DNA of 64,000 nt, taken from Roseiarcus sp963721905 (GTDB lineage: Bacteria; Pseudomonadota; Alphaproteobacteria; Rhizobiales; Beijerinckiaceae). The translations under genes were made by a program, and so were the position numbers. This document shows, piece by piece, positions 28,207-37,811 of this stretch (position 1 is its first letter; each line of letters begins with the position of its first letter). Location: contig CAVRMF010000011.1 in the NCBI GenBank assembly GCA_963721905.1, positions 186,001 to 250,000 of the forward strand. Reading direction: 5' to 3'. The notes beneath the pieces were generated by a model, which saw only the letters and a program-made list of their open reading frames with translations, searched no databases and was not told where the DNA came from.

Positions 28207-30050
28207 GCCGCCTCTCCGCGAACGCCGCCGAGATAGGCCTCCTGCACCTTGGCATTGGTCTTGATCTCGTTAGGCGCGCCCTCGACCAGCACGCGACCTT
28301 CCTGCAGCACAGTGACCTTCTCGACCAGCTCGAACAGCGAGTCCATGTCATGGTCGATGATGATCACCGTACGGCCGCGAGCGATCGACTTGAGCAGGGC
28401 GACCGTGTCGACGCGCTCTCGCGGACTCATGCCCGCAAGCGGCTCGTCGAGCAGGAGCAGGCTCGGCAAGGTCGCGAGCGCTAACCCAATCTCGAGCCGC
28501 CGCTTCTCGCCGTAGGGCAGCTCGGACACAGGCGTATCCGGCCGCTTGGTCAGATCGACGAGCGCCAGAGTCTGTTCGACCTGCTCGTCGAGGCCGGGAA
28601 TGCTGCGCAAACTTCGGAACAGGTCGAGCTTGAACTCGCCGCGGATCTGGCCCAGCGCCGCGATCCTGAGGTTCTGCCTAACCGTCAGGCGATCGAAGAG
28701 CTGATTGATCTGATAGCTCTTGGTAAGCCCGAGCTGGCAGACACGGGTGACGTTCATCCCGGTGATATCGCGCCCTTCGAACACGATCCTGCCCGAAGTG
28801 GGCGGAACCTCGCAGGTCAGCATCTTGAACAAGGTGCTCTTGCCTGCCCCGTTTGGCCCGATGATGCCGCGAATTTCGCCGTGATTGACGACGAAGTCGA
28901 TGTCGCTGTTGGCCACCAGTCCGCCATAGCGCTTGGTAAGGCCCGTGGCCTTGAGAATCGGTCCTGACGCGTTGTCGGCCGCGTGACGACGCGCCGGAAT
29001 CGGTTCGACGGCGGCGCGCGCGGCGGCTGACGATTCGGTCGGTCCGGTCGTCGTCTCGGCGAGCTCCGCCGTTCTCCAGCGGCTCGCCGCCAGCCCCCAG
29101 AGGTCGACGATCGCCCCGACAATTCCGCGCCTCAGGAAGCAGACCAGCAATACGAACACGATGCCGAGCACCAGCTTCCAAGTAGCCCCGAGATGCAACG
29201 CATTCTGTAGGAAATCGCTGAGATAGAGCCATACCGTCGCGCCAACCAGCGGCCCGACCAGCGTGCCCGCGCCGCCGATGGCGGTCTGCATGACAAGCTG
29301 GCCGGAGGTGTCGAACATGAAAGCATCCGGCGGCATGAAACCCTGCAAGACGCCGAGAAGGCCCCCCGCGAAACCGGCATAGGCCGCCGCGACCACGAAG
29401 GCAGTGAGCTTGTAGCCGTGAATGTTGTGGCCGAGCGCCGCCGCGCGCAGCGGATTATCGCGCAGCGCGCTCAAGATCGCTCCCACCGGTGAGCGCACGA
29501 TGCGGAGCGCGATCACCAGGCCGACAAAATACCAGAACGCCAGGAAGGCGTACATCGACGAGTCGGTGTCGAAGCGCAGCGTCACAATGCCGAGGTTGAA
29601 GCTGGGCGTCGGGACGCCCGGCAGGCCGTTCTCTCCGCCGGTGAAGGCCGACAACGGATTGAACTCGACGAAGAAGAACACTTCGGCGATCGCCACCGTG
29701 ATCATGGCGAAGTAGATGCCCGTGCGCCTAAGGGCGATCAAACCAATGAGATAGCCGACAATGCCCGCGACCAGGGCGCCGATCACAATCGAGGTCAGGA
29801 CGTATGGAAAGTTGGCTTCGGTCATCAGATAGGCGGCGAACATGCCGCCGGTGCCGAAGAATGCGGACTGACCGAACGACAGAAGGCCGGTGTAGCCGAA
29901 CAGCAGATCGAAGCCGAGCCCGAACAGACCCCATATCAGGACGCGGTTGATGGTGGTCAGCGAGAAGCCGAGATGGGGCAGCACGAAGGGCGCGGCAATC
30001 AGCGCGACGATCGTGAACGCTTCACCGACGAAGGGACGTGTCCTGGTCAT
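28203..30050 (-). CDS. livMG: fused LivM permease and LivG ATP-binding protein
   Basis: A 615-residue fusion. Residues 1-320 are a LivM permease with about nine helices (G-L-L-S-F-G-Q-S-A-F-F-G, A-L-R-D-N-P-L-R-A-A-A-L-G). A linker of about 45 residues leads to a LivG ATPase (residues 365-615) with Walker A G-P-N-G-A-G-K-S-T, signature L-P-Y-G-E-K-R-R-L-E-I and Walker B L-L-L-L-D-E-P. Fusion of these two genes recurs in Rhizobiales liv-type systems. It lies between livH and livF with overlapping or near-adjacent ends. Confidence 0.93.
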   Translation of the reverse strand: MTRTRPFVGEAFTIVALIAAPFVLPHLGFSLTTINRVLIWGLFGLGFDLLFGYTGLLSFGQSAFFGTGGMFAAYLMTEANFPYVLTSIVIGALVAGIVGYLIGLIALRRTGIYFAMITVAIAEVFFFVEFNPLSAFTGGENGLPGVPTPSFNLGIVTLRFDTDSSMYAFLAFWYFVGLVIALRIVRSPVGAILSALRDNPLRAAALGHNIHGYKLTAFVVAAAYAGFAGGLLGVLQGFMPPDAFMFDTSGQLVMQTAIGGAGTLVGPLVGATVWLYLSDFLQNALHLGATWKLVLGIVFVLLVCFLRRGIVGAIVDLWGLAASRWRTAELAETTTGPTESSAAARAAVEPIPARRHAADNASGPILKATGLTKRYGGLVANSDIDFVVNHGEIRGIIGPNGAGKSTLFKMLTCEVPPTSGRIVFEGRDITGMNVTRVCQLGLTKSYQINQLFDRLTVRQNLRIAALGQIRGEFKLDLFRSLRSIPGLDEQVEQTLALVDLTKRPDTPVSELPYGEKRRLEIGLALATLPSLLLLDEPLAGMSPRERVDTVALLKSIARGRTVIIIDHDMDSLFELVEKVTVLQEGRVLVEGAPNEIKTNAKVQEAYLGGVRGEAA

Positions 30051-30063
30051 GAAGGGACCGCGC

Positions 30064-30933
30064 TCACTCGCGACCCGCCGTGCCTAGGAGTCCATAGGGA
30101 CGGATGACCAGGACGAGCGTCATCGCCACAAAAAGCATGACGTAGGCATAGCCGGGGTTGAACATCGACGTGATGCTGATGATCTCGCCGGCCAGCAGGC
30201 CGCCGAGCACCGCGCCGGGAAAAGAGCCGACGCCGCCGATGACGACGACGACAAAAGTCTGAACGAGGATCGATTCGCCGACGTCCGGGCTGATCGAGAC
30301 GACCGGAGCGTTGACGATGCCGGCAAAGCCCGCAGCCATCGCGCCGATGCCGAAGACCAGCATGAAGATCTTGTAGACGTCTATCCCGAGCGAATCGACC
30401 ATCACGGAATCCTCGATCCCCGCGCGCACGATCATGCCAATGCGCGTGCGGTAAAGCACGAAATAGAGAGCGAGCAGCGCGGCCGTGACGATGCCCAGCA
30501 GGGCCAGCCGGTAGGTTGGGTAGACCGTGAAGCCGAGCGATGTGATGCCGACAATCGGCGGCGGCACCGTCTTCGACAGGCTGCCGAAGAAAAAGCGCAC
30601 CGCCTCCACGAACACAATGCCGAGGCCGAAGGTGACGAGAAGCTGGTCCTCGTTCGGGCGCGCATAGAAATAGCGAATGACCAGCCGTTCCATCAGCACT
30701 CCGACCAGCATCACGAAGAGCGAGCCGGCGATCACCGCCAGGATGAAGGACCCGGAATAGGTATAGGCGACCCAGCCGGCGTAACCGCCGAGCATGAACA
30801 TCGCGCCGTGCGCGAGATTGAGGACGCCGAGCGTGCCGTAGATGATCGTCAGGCCGGATGAAATCAGCGCCAGAAGCGCGCCGAGCACAAGCCCGTTGAA
30901 GCACTGCGCTATGAAGTCTGCCCAGTTGACCAC
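30064..30933 (-). CDS. livH: branched-chain-type ABC transporter permease LivH
   Basis: A 289-residue permease with about eight helices. Recognisable segments: G-L-V-L-G-A-L-L-A-L-I-S-S-G-L-T-I-I-Y-G near the N-terminus, N-L-A-H-G-A-M-F-M-L-G-G-Y, and the G-x-V-G-S-F-P-G-A-V-L-G-G-L-L-A-G signature near the end. It pairs with the LivM half of the downstream fusion to form the membrane channel. A hairpin separates it from livK upstream. Confidence 0.93.
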   Translation of the reverse strand: MVNWADFIAQCFNGLVLGALLALISSGLTIIYGTLGVLNLAHGAMFMLGGYAGWVAYTYSGSFILAVIAGSLFVMLVGVLMERLVIRYFYARPNEDQLLVTFGLGIVFVEAVRFFFGSLSKTVPPPIVGITSLGFTVYPTYRLALLGIVTAALLALYFVLYRTRIGMIVRAGIEDSVMVDSLGIDVYKIFMLVFGIGAMAAGFAGIVNAPVVSISPDVGESILVQTFVVVVIGGVGSFPGAVLGGLLAGEIISITSMFNPGYAYVMLFVAMTLVLVIRPYGLLGTAGRE

Positions 30934-31069
30934 GCTGCCGCCGCTCGCATCGAGGCTGACGAATGAGCCTGTTCCCCTGTCACCATGCCCGCCATAGTGA
31001 CACGGAAACCGCCAACTTGTGAGCCTGGCCGCGAAGGCGCGAACCTCCGCCGATCGCCGCGAGATAAGG

Positions 31070-31102
31070 GCCCTTCTCCACGCATCGAGCGCGGAGAAGG
31101 GC
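31070..31102 (-). terminator. hairpin between livK and livH
   Basis: GCCCTTCTCC (31070-31079) pairs with GGAGAAGGGC (31093-31102): a perfect ten-base-pair stem 11 bases after the livK stop. No U-run follows on the minus strand. Such hairpins after binding-protein genes usually cause partial termination or stabilise the upstream mRNA, giving more binding protein than permease. Confidence 0.5.
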
Positions 31103-31112
31103 TCGGCGCTTG

Positions 31113-32481
31113 TCAGATGTAGGCGCCAAGGTCGCAGCCGAAAGCGTCCGGCTTTTGCATCAGCGGCCCGCCCGGCACCACTTCGAGGACTTCCCAGAAG
31201 TCCTCGTCGTTCTTCATGTCTTTTGGCGCCTTGCCTCGCACGATGATGACGGGGCGGATCAACTGATGGTCCTGGGGGCGGAAACTCACGTCGCCCACCA
31301 TTGACGGGAAAGTCTCACCCTTTTCATACTGCTTGATCACGTCCGGCGGGTAAAAAGTGCCCGCCTCAGAGACCATGCGGCCCCAGATCGCGAACTGCAT
31401 GTAAGCGTTCTCGGCGCCCCATTCCGGCCGGTAATTGTACTTCTTCTGGAAGGCCTCGACGAACATCTTGGCCAAGGGGTACTTGTCCTCCAGCGTCCAC
31501 CAGAAGTCGGTGGCGGCGAATACCCCCTCCGTGAGCTCTGCGCCGACTTCCTTGGCGAGGAAGGGAATCTGATAGGGGATCACCATCTTCATCTTCGGCG
31601 TCAGGCCGAACTGCTTGGCCTGCTGCACGGACAACACCGCGTCCCGGCCCCAGTTCACGTTGATGATGAATTCGGCGCCGGAATTGGCGATGTTGGTGAG
31701 ATACTGGCTGAAGTCCTGCGTCCCGAGCGGAGAAACTTGGTTCGTGACCATCGTCCAGCCGCCCTGCGAAGTCAGATAATCATTCATCGACTTCGTGACC
31801 GTGTGGCCGTAGGTGTAGTCAGGCGTCATGTACGCCGCCTTCTTGTCCTTGCCGAAATTCTTCACCAGAACCGGACCGATCGCGTTGGCGGCGGTCTCGC
31901 CATAGAAGCACTGGCGGAACGAATAGCGCGAGCAGTCCTTGCCGGTCGTGTCGTTCGAGCCCGAGATGGCGACGAGATAGAGGATCTTTTCGCGCTCCGC
32001 GAACTTGTTCAACGCCACGGCGACCGCCGACGAGGTCGAACCGGTCATGGCGATGATCTTGTTCTCGTCGATGAAGACCTGCTGTTCCTGCACCGCATTG
32101 TTCGGCTTGGCCGCCGAGTTCGGCGACGACAAGCTTCACCTCCTTGCCGAGCACTCCCCTGGTCACCTTCGGCGCGATCTGCTTGATCAGATCATTGCCC
32201 TCATTGAGGTGCTCGACCGCAAGCTGCATGCCCTTGAGCTCATCCTCGCCCTGGACCGCGTAGGCGCCCGTACGAGGGACGGTGGCGCCGATGGTGACCG
32301 AGTCGCCCTGCGAGCCGGCCGGCCAGGTTCCAAGCGCGGGCTTGTCATCCGCGTAAGCCTTGCCAACCTGTCCGAAAAAACCGGGTATCAGGGTCGCGCC
32401 TGCCGCGCCCGCGCCAAGCTGCAGCGCATGACGGCGCGAAACGAGGCCTGATGTCCTATTTCCGAATATGAACTCGGTCAT
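31113..32481 (-). pseudogene. livK: LivK-type periplasmic substrate-binding protein (one-base frameshift)
   Basis: Joined frames give a 455-residue binding protein of the liv (peripla_BP_6) family. It starts M-T-E-F-I-F-G with a twin-arginine signal (S-R-R-H-A-L-Q...A-Y-A), then V-T-I-G-A-T-V-P-R-T-G-A-Y-A and, after the break, G-S-T-S-S-A-V-A-V-A, Y-T-Y-G-H-T-V and V-N-W-G-R-D-A. The break lies at GAGTTCG on the plus strand (32116-32122); dropping one T gives V-V-A-D-S-A-A-K-P-N-N and one frame. It supplies ligand to LivHMGF. Both halves are well conserved, so decay is unlikely. Confidence 0.85.
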
Positions 32482-32985
32482 GTTTTCCTCCCAAGGATTT
32501 TCTGGATTCCAGTCATGACCTTGGCTGCGACCGCGTGTTCGCTGCTTCCTCCTTCCCGGAAGTGAACGCCCGCTCCGCAAGGCGCTCTGCAGCCTGAGTT
32601 GACAAGGTCATCGGCTGCCGCAATTAGGTCGTCGGAAGAATGGCGCGTCAATGCAACTTTCGTCCGAGATAAACCAGCGTCATCACGGAGAATTGCGATC
32701 CACTTTGACGATCGAGGAGAAGCGCCCGATCTCGCAGAGCTTCCCCACTATTTTGTCGGAGCGTCGCTCAACCTGACGATCTCCGGATAACGGCGACCAG
32801 GAGCACTAAGATCGTCCCGACGATCCTCTGCCGCCACACCGTTTCGACGTTGATCTGCAGCGGATTCGTTGTGAACGGCGACAACGGGAAGAACCGCCGA
32901 AGACGCCTCTTTCGCCGGCCTTCGCCTCAGATCGGGATCCAATTGGCCTACTTACGCCAGTGACCCTTTTCGGAGATTCCAGCGA
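32482..32985. other. 504-base spacer without a gene
   Basis: Lies between the acyl-CoA synthetase gene and livK, both on the minus strand. No convincing ORF, RNA or repeat is seen. It probably holds a separate livK promoter: GGGAGGAAAACATG gives livK a strong ribosome site at its edge. Confidence 0.5.
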
Positions 32986-34548
32986 TCATCCGACCCGGCG
33001 CTCGTTCTGTTCCCAGTATGGCTTGCGCAATTCGCGCTTCAGGATCTTGCCGGCGCCCGACAGCGGCAGCATCTCGTCTTGCACGCGAACGCTGCGGGGG
33101 CACTTGTAGTGAGCGATCCGCTCCTTGCAGAAGGCGATGATCTCGTCGCCGCTGACCGCAACGCCGGGCTTCCGCATCACCACGGCATGCACCGCCTCTC
33201 CCCATTTGGCGTCGGGGATGCCGATGACGGCGCATTGCGCCACCGCGGGATGCTGGGCGATGCAATTCTCGACCTCGGCCGAATAGACGTTCTCGCCGCC
33301 GGAAATGATCATGTCCTTGATCCGGTCGACGACATAGACATAGCCGTCCTTGTCCATGTAGCCGCCGTCGCCCGTGTGCATCCAGCCGTCGACCACCGCC
33401 TTTCGCGTCTCCTCCGGGCGTTCCCAGTATCCCATCATCACGGTCTCGCCGCGCGCGACGATTTCGCCGACGACGCCCGCCGGAACCGGCTTGTCGCTAA
33501 CGTCGACGATGCGCACATCGACCATTATCGCGGGACGTCCGCCCGAGCGATGCCGACCCTTCGTTCGCCCTTCGCCGATGTGATCTTTCCACGGCAGAAT
33601 GGTCGCGGAGGGCGAAAGCTCGGTCATGCCGTAGGACTGCACGAACGTCGTAGTCGGCAGCTTCCCGATCGCGCGGTCCAACAGCGCCTCGCTGATCGGA
33701 GAGGCTCCGTAGATGATCAGCCGCAGCGAGGAGAGATAGAAGCGGCTCGTGGAAGGGTCGTCGACGAACATCTGAATCATGGTCGGAACCAGCAGGATGT
33801 CCGTCACCTTGAAGCGCTCGATCGTCTGAGCGAGCCTTTCCGGAGTGAACGCGCGCACAACCGCCTGCGAACCGCCCGCCAGGAAATGGATATACATGGC
33901 GGCGGCGTTGGCCAGATGGAACATTGGGGCAACATTGAGATAGACGGTATTGTCTCCCGCCAAACCCTCGGCGAGCGCGTTCCGCGCGTTGGCCATCAGA
34001 TTGCGGTGGCTCAGCATCACGCCTTTGGAGCGCCCGGTGGTGCCGCCGGTGTAGAAGATACCGGCAAGCTCGTCGGCTCCCGCCTCGGCGTCCGCGACGG
34101 GCGTAGCGCCTGCGAGCAGACTTTCATAGTCCAGCAGCGCCTGCGAACCAGGGGACGGAGCGTCGTCGGCGTAAATGACCGACAGCGAGGCAACCCCTTC
34201 GGCGATTTCGCGGCCCATTGTCGCGAACGCGGCGTCGACGAACAGGATCTTCGGACGGCAGTCGCGAAGCGCATCCTCGTTTTCGAGCGCGCTCCACCGA
34301 ATGTTGAGGGGAACGATGACGGCCCCGGCCCAGGCGACGCCGAGAAAGAGCTCGATGTAACGGTCCTGGTTCAAGCTCAGAACGGCGACACGGTCGCCCC
34401 TGTCGATCCCCAGGGTCTTCAGGGCGCCGGCGAGCCGCGCGACCCTGTCGGCCAGTTCGGCGAACGTTCGCTGTCGGTCCTCGAACCTGACCGCAGTTCC
34501 GTTGCGATTGAGCAGCACAGCGCGATGCAGGCCGTAAGTGGTGCTCAT
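32986..34548 (-). CDS. AMP-forming acyl-CoA synthetase
   Basis: A 520-residue ANL-superfamily ligase (carboxylic acid + ATP + CoA to acyl-CoA). It has the P-loop Y-T-G-G-T-T-G-R-S-K-G-V, the A5 motif Y-G-M-T-E-L-S, W-M-H-T-G-D-G-G-Y, the hinge D-R-I-K-D-M-I-I-S-G-G-E-N-V-Y and the catalytic lysine in G-A-G-K-I-L-K-R-E-L. Substrate cannot be read from sequence; medium/long-chain, aromatic or terpenoid acids are all possible. It lies downstream of the acyl-CoA dehydrogenase gene in the same operon, next to the liv-type transporter, so it probably activates the imported acid. Confidence 0.92.
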   Translation of the reverse strand: MSTTYGLHRAVLLNRNGTAVRFEDRQRTFAELADRVARLAGALKTLGIDRGDRVAVLSLNQDRYIELFLGVAWAGAVIVPLNIRWSALENEDALRDCRPKILFVDAAFATMGREIAEGVASLSVIYADDAPSPGSQALLDYESLLAGATPVADAEAGADELAGIFYTGGTTGRSKGVMLSHRNLMANARNALAEGLAGDNTVYLNVAPMFHLANAAAMYIHFLAGGSQAVVRAFTPERLAQTIERFKVTDILLVPTMIQMFVDDPSTSRFYLSSLRLIIYGASPISEALLDRAIGKLPTTTFVQSYGMTELSPSATILPWKDHIGEGRTKGRHRSGGRPAIMVDVRIVDVSDKPVPAGVVGEIVARGETVMMGYWERPEETRKAVVDGWMHTGDGGYMDKDGYVYVVDRIKDMIISGGENVYSAEVENCIAQHPAVAQCAVIGIPDAKWGEAVHAVVMRKPGVAVSGDEIIAFCKERIAHYKCPRSVRVQDEMLPLSGAGKILKRELRKPYWEQNERRVG

Positions 34549-34617
34549 GACATCCTCCCTTCGTTGCCCAGGCGGGCCTTCCTCGGTCCGCTCTCGTTTC
34601 GGTTTGGTCGCGGCGGC

Positions 34618-35781
34618 TCACAAAGTGCGAGCGATCAGGACCTTCATGATCTCGTTCGAGCCCCCGTAGATCCTTTGCACGCGACTGTCGCGGAACATCC
34701 GCGCGATCGGATATTCGTTCATGTATCCGTAGCCGCCGAAGAGCTGGAGGCAGATGTCGACCACCTTGTTTTCCAGGTCCGACACCCAGTATTTGGCCAT
34801 CGACGCGGTCGCGGCGTCGAGCTTCCCCTGAAGGTGCAGGCCGATCAGCCGGTCGATGAAGATTCGCGCGACCGTCGCTTCGGTCTTGCATTCGGCCAAT
34901 TTGAACTGCGTGTTCTGGAAGTCGATCAGCCGCTGGCCGAACGCCTTGCGCTCCTTCACGTAGGCGATCGTCAGCTCCAGCGCCCGTTCCATCGCCGCGA
35001 CGCCCGAGACGCCGATCGTCAGCCGCTCGTGCGGCAACTGCTGCATCAGCTGCACGAAGCCCAGGCCCTCCTCGGCGCCCAGAAGATTCGAGGTCGCCAC
35101 GCGGACGTCGTCGAAGAAGAGTTCGGAAGTGTCCTGCGCCTCCATGCCGACCTTGTCGAGATTGCGTCCGCGATGGAAGCCCTGCGCCTCGGCCGTCTCG
35201 ACCACGATGAGCGACGTCCCTTTCGCGCCTCGCGAAGGATCGGTCTTGGCGACGACGATGATAATATCGGCGAGCTGGCCGTTGCTGATGAAGGTCTTCT
35301 GCCCGTTGAGGACGTAGTGATTGCCTTCCAGTCGCGCCGAAGTCTTGATGCCTTGCAGATCCGAACCCGCGCCCGGCTCGGACATCGCGATGGCGCCGAT
35401 GAATTCGCCGGCGGCCATCTTCGGCAGCCATCTCTTCTTCTGCTCCTCGGAGCCGTAGTGCAGGATATAGGGCGCGACGATCGCGTTGTGCAGCGAGGCG
35501 GAAAAGCCGCTGACCTCCTTCCTGGTGATCTGCTCCATCAGGACGACTTCATGGCGAAAGTCGCCGCCGGCGCCGCCGTAGGCCTCCGGGATGGCCAAGC
35601 ACAGTAGGCCGGCCTCGCCCGCCTCGCGCCACATCGCGCGTTCGACGATCCCCGCCTCGCGCCATTTCTCGACGCGGGAGGACGGCGCATGCTCGTCGAG
35701 AAACTTCGCCACCGAATCCTCGAAGATGACGATCTCTTCTTCCCTGAGGAAGTCGGCTCGATCAACATTCAACACTGGCAT
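34618..35781 (-). CDS. acyl-CoA dehydrogenase
   Basis: A 387-residue FAD enzyme for the first beta-oxidation step. It has A-M-S-E-P-G-A-G-S-D-L, the flavin-binding F-I-S-N-G, the R-K-A-F-G-Q block and the C-terminal F-G-G-Y-G-Y-M-N-E-Y...R-I-Y-G-G-S-N-E-I signature. The ATG at 35781 follows a GGGAGG ribosome site. It is 60 bases after the TetR gene and 69 bases before the synthetase gene, so all three are likely one transcript. Electrons would go to ETF, which is not in the window. Confidence 0.93.
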   Translation of the reverse strand: MPVLNVDRADFLREEEIVIFEDSVAKFLDEHAPSSRVEKWREAGIVERAMWREAGEAGLLCLAIPEAYGGAGGDFRHEVVLMEQITRKEVSGFSASLHNAIVAPYILHYGSEEQKKRWLPKMAAGEFIGAIAMSEPGAGSDLQGIKTSARLEGNHYVLNGQKTFISNGQLADIIIVVAKTDPSRGAKGTSLIVVETAEAQGFHRGRNLDKVGMEAQDTSELFFDDVRVATSNLLGAEEGLGFVQLMQQLPHERLTIGVSGVAAMERALELTIAYVKERKAFGQRLIDFQNTQFKLAECKTEATVARIFIDRLIGLHLQGKLDAATASMAKYWVSDLENKVVDICLQLFGGYGYMNEYPIARMFRDSRVQRIYGGSNEIMKVLIARTL

Positions 35782-35841
35782 TGTTTTCCTCCCGGCCAAC
35801 AAAGCGCCGATCGCGCTGTCGGCGATCGAATCGCCGGCAGC

Positions 35842-36528
35842 TCACGATTTTCGCTTCGCACCTGACTTCGGCGCCGCTGTCGTACGAAGCTGGCTTGCGC
35901 GAGTTGCAAGCCCTTCGGTCAGCAGCAGCGCGAATTCGTTCGCAATGGTTTCAACCGAGAGGTCGCCTCCCGGTTTGTACCAATCCGCGATCCCGTTCAG
36001 GGCGCCGGCAATTGCGAAGGCAGCCAATTTGGGATTGCAGGGTCTGATGGACTCGTCCTCGACGCCACGCTCGATCTGCTTTCGAAACGCCAGGTCATAG
36101 CGTCGCTTGGACCGGCGAACTTGCGCGCGAGGCTCCTCGCCAAGCTCACGATCGTCGAGACGGGCGAAGCACATGCCGATATCCGTCGTCATGATGCGGG
36201 CATAGGCGCGGATCATTTCGCGGAGTTTCACGAGTCCGCTTCCGTCTCCACGCTCGACGCGCCCGAAGCGGTCTTCGTACTGCTCGTCGCCGAGGCGATA
36301 GAGCGCGTACAGGATCTCCTCCTTGCTGGCGAAATAATTGTAGAGGGCGGGCTTGGTGATGTTGAGCCGCTCCGCGATCCTGGCGAGCGGAGTCCGGTGA
36401 TAGCCTTCTTCGAGAAAGAGCCTGACCGCCATGCGCAGCACGGCGTCGCGCTTCTCGTCGCGCACGCGCCTGCGGTCCTCGAACGGCGTCCACGGCGAAG
36501 CATCTGCTATCGGATTCGGCGCGCTCAC
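35842..36528 (-). CDS. TetR/AcrR family transcriptional regulator
   Basis: A 228-residue regulator. The helix-turn-helix is R-D-A-V-L-R-M-A-V-R-L-F-L-E-E-G-Y...I-A-E-R-L-N-I-T-K-P-A-L-Y-N-Y-F-A-S-K-E-E-I-L, with a ligand-binding C-domain of the kind that senses acyl-CoAs in beta-oxidation clusters. The GTG at 36528 follows AAGGA; the ATG at 36567 is an alternative. It diverges from the thiolase operon and heads the dehydrogenase-synthetase operon, so it probably controls both. Ligand unknown. Confidence 0.88.
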   Translation of the reverse strand: MSAPNPIADASPWTPFEDRRRVRDEKRDAVLRMAVRLFLEEGYHRTPLARIAERLNITKPALYNYFASKEEILYALYRLGDEQYEDRFGRVERGDGSGLVKLREMIRAYARIMTTDIGMCFARLDDRELGEEPRAQVRRSKRRYDLAFRKQIERGVEDESIRPCNPKLAAFAIAGALNGIADWYKPGGDLSVETIANEFALLLTEGLATRASQLRTTAAPKSGAKRKS

Positions 36529-36572
36529 GATCTTTGTGATCCTTCTTGACAGGGCCTTCGGCGCCATATATG

Positions 36573-36601
36573 ACCCATGGGACAGATAATGTCTAGTGGG
36601 T
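36573..36601. promoter_or_regulatory. candidate TetR operator between the divergent operons
   Basis: ACCCATGGGACA-GATAA-TGTCTAGTGGGT is an imperfect palindrome (9 of 12 arm positions pair) in the 90-base gap between the TetR gene and the thiolase gene. TetR regulators of fatty-acid-type clusters usually bind such sites between divergent genes. The thiolase ribosome site CGGAGGAG lies just downstream. Confidence 0.5.
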
Positions 36602-36618
36602 AATTTTCGGAGGAGCCG

Positions 36619-37803
36619 ATGTCGACCAGGGTTATCGTCGCGGGGGTTGGAATGATCGCCTTCGCCAAGCCGGGAGCAAGCGCGAGTTATCATGAGATGG
36701 GCGCCGAGGCGGGGCGGCGTGCGCTCGCCGACGCGGGCGTCGAATACGAGACGATCGAGCAGGCCTATGTCGGCTATGTCTACGGCGACTCGACCTCGGG
36801 CCAGAGGGCGCTTTACCACCTCGGCCTGACCGGGGTTCCCATCGTAAACGTCAACAACAATTGCTCGACCGGCTCGACGGCGTTGTTTCTCGCGCGCCAG
36901 GCGATTGCTTCCGGGGCGGCCGACTGCGTGCTCGCGCTCGGTTTCGAGCAGATGAAGCCCGGCGCGCTGGGCTCGGTCTACACCGACCGTCCGAGCGCGT
37001 TTGAGAAATTCGACGCGCTCGCCGACACGCTGATCGACGCGCCCGGCATTCCGCTTGCGCTGCGTTATTTCGGCGGCGCCGGGCTCGCCCATATGAAGAA
37101 ATACGGAACCAAAATGGAGGCTTTCGCGAAGATCCGCGCCAAGGCGAGCCGTCACGCCAGGAACAACCCGTTTGCGATCTTCCGCAAGGAGGTCTCGGCC
37201 CAGGATGTGATGAACGATCAGGTGATCTGGCCCGGCGTGATGACCCGGCTGATGGCCTGCCCGCCGACCTGCGGCGGCGCGGCGGCGATCCTGGTCTCGG
37301 AGACTTTCGCCAAGCGTCACGGCCTCAACAGGGACGTCGCCATCGCCGCGCAGGCGATGACGACCGACACGCACAGCACGTTTGACACCAATGACATGAT
37401 GCGGCTCGTCGGCTACGACATGGCGCGCGACGCTGCGAACAAGGTCTACGAGCAATCCGGGGTCGGGCCCGAGGATATCGGCGTCGTCGAACTGCACGAC
37501 TGCTTCGCCCATAACGAATTGATCACCTACGAGGCGCTTGGCCTGTGCCCCGAGGGCGGCGCTGAGGCGTTCATCGACGCAGGCGACAACACCTATGGCG
37601 GCAAGGTCGTCACCAATCCTTCCGGCGGCCTCTTGTCGAAGGGTCATCCGCTCGGCGCCACCGGCCTCGCGCAATGCTACGAGCTGACCAGGCAGCTGCG
37701 GGGAACCGCCGGGGAGACCCAGGTCGAGGGCGCCCGCCGCGGCCTTCAGCACAATCTCGGCCTCGGCGGCGCCTGCGTCGTCACGCTCTACGAAAAGAAT
37801 TGA
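36619..37803 (+). CDS. thiolase (SCP-x/lipid-transfer type)
   Basis: A 394-residue thiolase for the cleavage step of beta-oxidation (3-ketoacyl-CoA + CoA to acetyl- or propionyl-CoA). The nucleophile is Cys82 in N-N-N-C-S-T-G-S-T-A-L; G-H-P-L-G-A-T-G carries the catalytic histidine; the end is L-G-G-A-C-V-V-T-L-Y. The sequence is closest to the SCP-x/sterol-carrier thiolases rather than FadA, which often act on branched or cyclic acyl-CoAs. First gene of the plus-strand operon. Confidence 0.9.
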   Translation: MSTRVIVAGVGMIAFAKPGASASYHEMGAEAGRRALADAGVEYETIEQAYVGYVYGDSTSGQRALYHLGLTGVPIVNVNNNCSTGSTALFLARQAIASGAADCVLALGFEQMKPGALGSVYTDRPSAFEKFDALADTLIDAPGIPLALRYFGGAGLAHMKKYGTKMEAFAKIRAKASRHARNNPFAIFRKEVSAQDVMNDQVIWPGVMTRLMACPPTCGGAAAILVSETFAKRHGLNRDVAIAAQAMTTDTHSTFDTNDMMRLVGYDMARDAANKVYEQSGVGPEDIGVVELHDCFAHNELITYEALGLCPEGGAEAFIDAGDNTYGGKVVTNPSGGLLSKGHPLGATGLAQCYELTRQLRGTAGETQVEGARRGLQHNLGLGGACVVTLYEKN

Positions 37804-37811
37804 AGGCGGCC

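Noticed and set aside
33079..35607. Plus-strand ORF of 842 codons
   Set aside because: Antisense to the well-supported acyl-CoA synthetase and acyl-CoA dehydrogenase genes; Arg/Asp/His-rich shadow translation.
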